DNA from: a virus | Virus record (IMG/VR): IMGVR_UViG_3300042876_000151 | Coordinates: 1 to 21,919 of that record | DNA length: 21,919 nucleotides | Reading direction: 5' to 3' (one strand) | In this document: in pieces, positions 20,855-21,919 of the stretch | How positions within the stretch are numbered: the stretch's first letter is position 1 | Layout: every line of letters starts with the position of its first letter | Notes under the pieces: model-generated | What the model was told of the DNA's origin: nothing | Databases searched by the model: none | The model's input: the letters and a program-made list of their open reading frames with translations, nothing else | Translations under genes and position numbers: made by a program

Positions 20855-21895
20855 TTATTGTGCTTCCGTTCCTGCTTGCGCCTGATATTCTGCGGCGCGG
20901 ACATATTCTAAATATTCGCCAAACGCCATCGCTAAATCATCATCCGTTGTGTTTTGCTTGTTGATTTCAGGATGTGCGATACCGAGTTTGTCCATTTTCT
21001 CACATAAGGCAGTCCATTCGTTCCAATGCTCATCTTTGATTGGGTCTGGATTGCTTATCTCATACCCAAGTTGCGCCATGAGTTCAGAGCGTGACTTTTT
21101 CGGCGCTGGTTCTTCGGTTCCTTTGATGTTGATTCCGTCAAAAGCGTCGTTTCGCTCTTCCTGTTGCTCTTCCCCGAATTGCATAAGCAGGCGATTTACA
21201 ACAGGGTTCATCGGCGCAGTCTTGCGTAACAGTCGCTTGAGGACTGTCTTTTTGAACATTTCGGCGCGGGAAAGTTTGTTCTTATTCCACGGGCTATCCT
21301 TGAATTTGTACGCCGGCGCATAGGTCTGTGCATATTCCTCGATCTCCGCAATGGTCATATACAGGAAATGCTTCTCGCCGCTGTTGGGATTCTTGACATC
21401 CCACCACGTTGCGAGATAGCCAGTGATTTGATGTCCGTTTGATCCCGAACTTTGTTCAGATGAGCGCCAGAAACCATGTCCTCCATTGATTCTGACTTCG
21501 CCAGTCATGAGGTTTGTTTCAATCTTTTCGTTATCGTAAATTTCAGTGACGTGGCAGCCTATACCGTTTTCGGAAGCCTTGTCGCGGAAACCTTTATAAC
21601 CAGGCATGAACGTACATACATTGCCATAGGCTACCAAGTAAGCCTGACCATAAGCTGGGTCAACGCTCAAACCGAGGGTTGCGGAGCGAACTGCTGAAAG
21701 GTAAATGCTTTGTGGAGTGCAAGCCTGCAGTTTCGGGTCAGCCATGACAGCCGTCAGAACGCTTGCCACAAATCTTTTTGCTGGCCGCTCTCCAAGCATG
21801 TCTGAAAACTTCTTGATGATTTCCTCTTTGTACATATAGGAGGAAATTTTCTCGATGGGTTGCTGCTGAGTGGTGGTTGTGATCTCGTTGCTCAT
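20855..21895 (-). CDS. recT: RecT single-strand annealing protein
   Basis: A 346-aa protein of the RecT/Bet-type recombinases. The core (KRFVASVLTAV, CTPQSIYLSAVRSATLGLSVDPAYGQAYLVAYG, FMPGYKGFRDKA, RAEMFKKTVLKRLLR, PMNPVVNRL) is classic RecT. The C-terminal ~100 residues are acidic and less conserved. It anneals complementary ssDNA, giving phage recombination and repair. No RecE-type exonuclease gene lies beside it; the small nuclease at 2596 may serve with it. The start has GGGAGGG, 3 bases after the 82-aa gene. Confidence 0.95.
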   Translation of the reverse strand: MSNEITTTTQQQPIEKISSYMYKEEIIKKFSDMLGERPAKRFVASVLTAVMADPKLQACTPQSIYLSAVRSATLGLSVDPAYGQAYLVAYGNVCTFMPGYKGFRDKASENGIGCHVTEIYDNEKIETNLMTGEVRINGGHGFWRSSEQSSGSNGHQITGYLATWWDVKNPNSGEKHFLYMTIAEIEEYAQTYAPAYKFKDSPWNKNKLSRAEMFKKTVLKRLLRKTAPMNPVVNRLLMQFGEEQQEERNDAFDGINIKGTEEPAPKKSRSELMAQLGYEISNPDPIKDEHWNEWTALCEKMDKLGIAHPEINKQNTTDDDLAMAFGEYLEYVRAAEYQAQAGTEAQ

Positions 21896-21919
21896 GGCTT
21901 ACCCTCCCAATCCCATCGT
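21836..21919. repeat. Right copy of 84-bp terminal direct repeat
   Basis: Identical to 1-84, with no mismatch. It includes the recT start codon, its ribosome-binding site and the stop codon of the 82-aa gene. This allows the two ends of the window to be joined into a circle of about 21,835 bp. Confidence 0.9.

Noticed and set aside
19220-21770. AGAACGCTTGCCAC found near 19222 and near 21757
   Set aside because: Two copies of 14 bases with no symmetry or context in common; one is in recT. Likely chance.
1-21919. CRISPR array or lysogeny module
   Set aside because: No regularly spaced identical repeats with spacers, and no integrase or CI-like repressor was recognised.

Overview
This window looks like a complete genome of a small tailed bacteriophage (Caudoviricetes, siphovirus-like) of about 21.8 kb. 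Bases 1-84 are repeated exactly at 21836-21919, so the molecule is circular or circularly permuted and was cut inside recT. Every gene I can support lies on the minus strand, mostly joined by ATGA or TAATG overlaps and good Shine-Dalgarno sites, with almost no non-coding space. The host cannot be named from the sequence. No tRNA, no phage integrase and no recognisable endolysin were found.

Read in the direction of transcription (falling coordinates, across the junction), there seem to be three transcription blocks. (1) Replication and early block, 4584 to 414: a DnaD-type replication initiator with three 23-bp-spaced palindromic iterons inside its own coding sequence, a G39P-like helicase loader, small unknown proteins, a PD-(D/E)XK nuclease, a GT42/DUF115-like protein, a membrane protein with a C-terminal winged helix, and a SAM methyltransferase. 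It ends at a hairpin (363-393). (2) Recombination and accessory block, 312 through the junction to 18255: an 82-aa protein, RecT, a structured leader, a second GT42/DUF115-like protein carrying a zinc ribbon, a 68-aa protein, then an array of three gene cassettes separated by sites with the architecture of integron attC sites. It ends at a strong Rho-independent terminator (18219-18247). (3) Late block, 18134 to 4782: scaffold, decoration protein, major capsid protein, a holin-like membrane protein, head-tail connectors, tail tube protein, tail chaperones made with a -1 frameshift, a short tape measure, tail tip and fibre proteins, then small terminase, large terminase, portal, two unknown proteins and an XhlA-like coiled-coil membrane protein. 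It ends at a hairpin (4714-4752).

The most unusual content is 18255-19448: an integron-like cassette array without an integrase, embedded in a phage genome, whose cassettes encode small, mostly zinc-ribbon or unknown proteins. Other points of interest are the iteron origin inside the initiator gene, the A AAA AAA frameshift site, terminase and portal lying downstream of the tail genes, a switch-like leader upstream of 20689, a long perfect palindrome at 1059-1086, and three small genes of 46, 51 and 55 aa that are easily overlooked.
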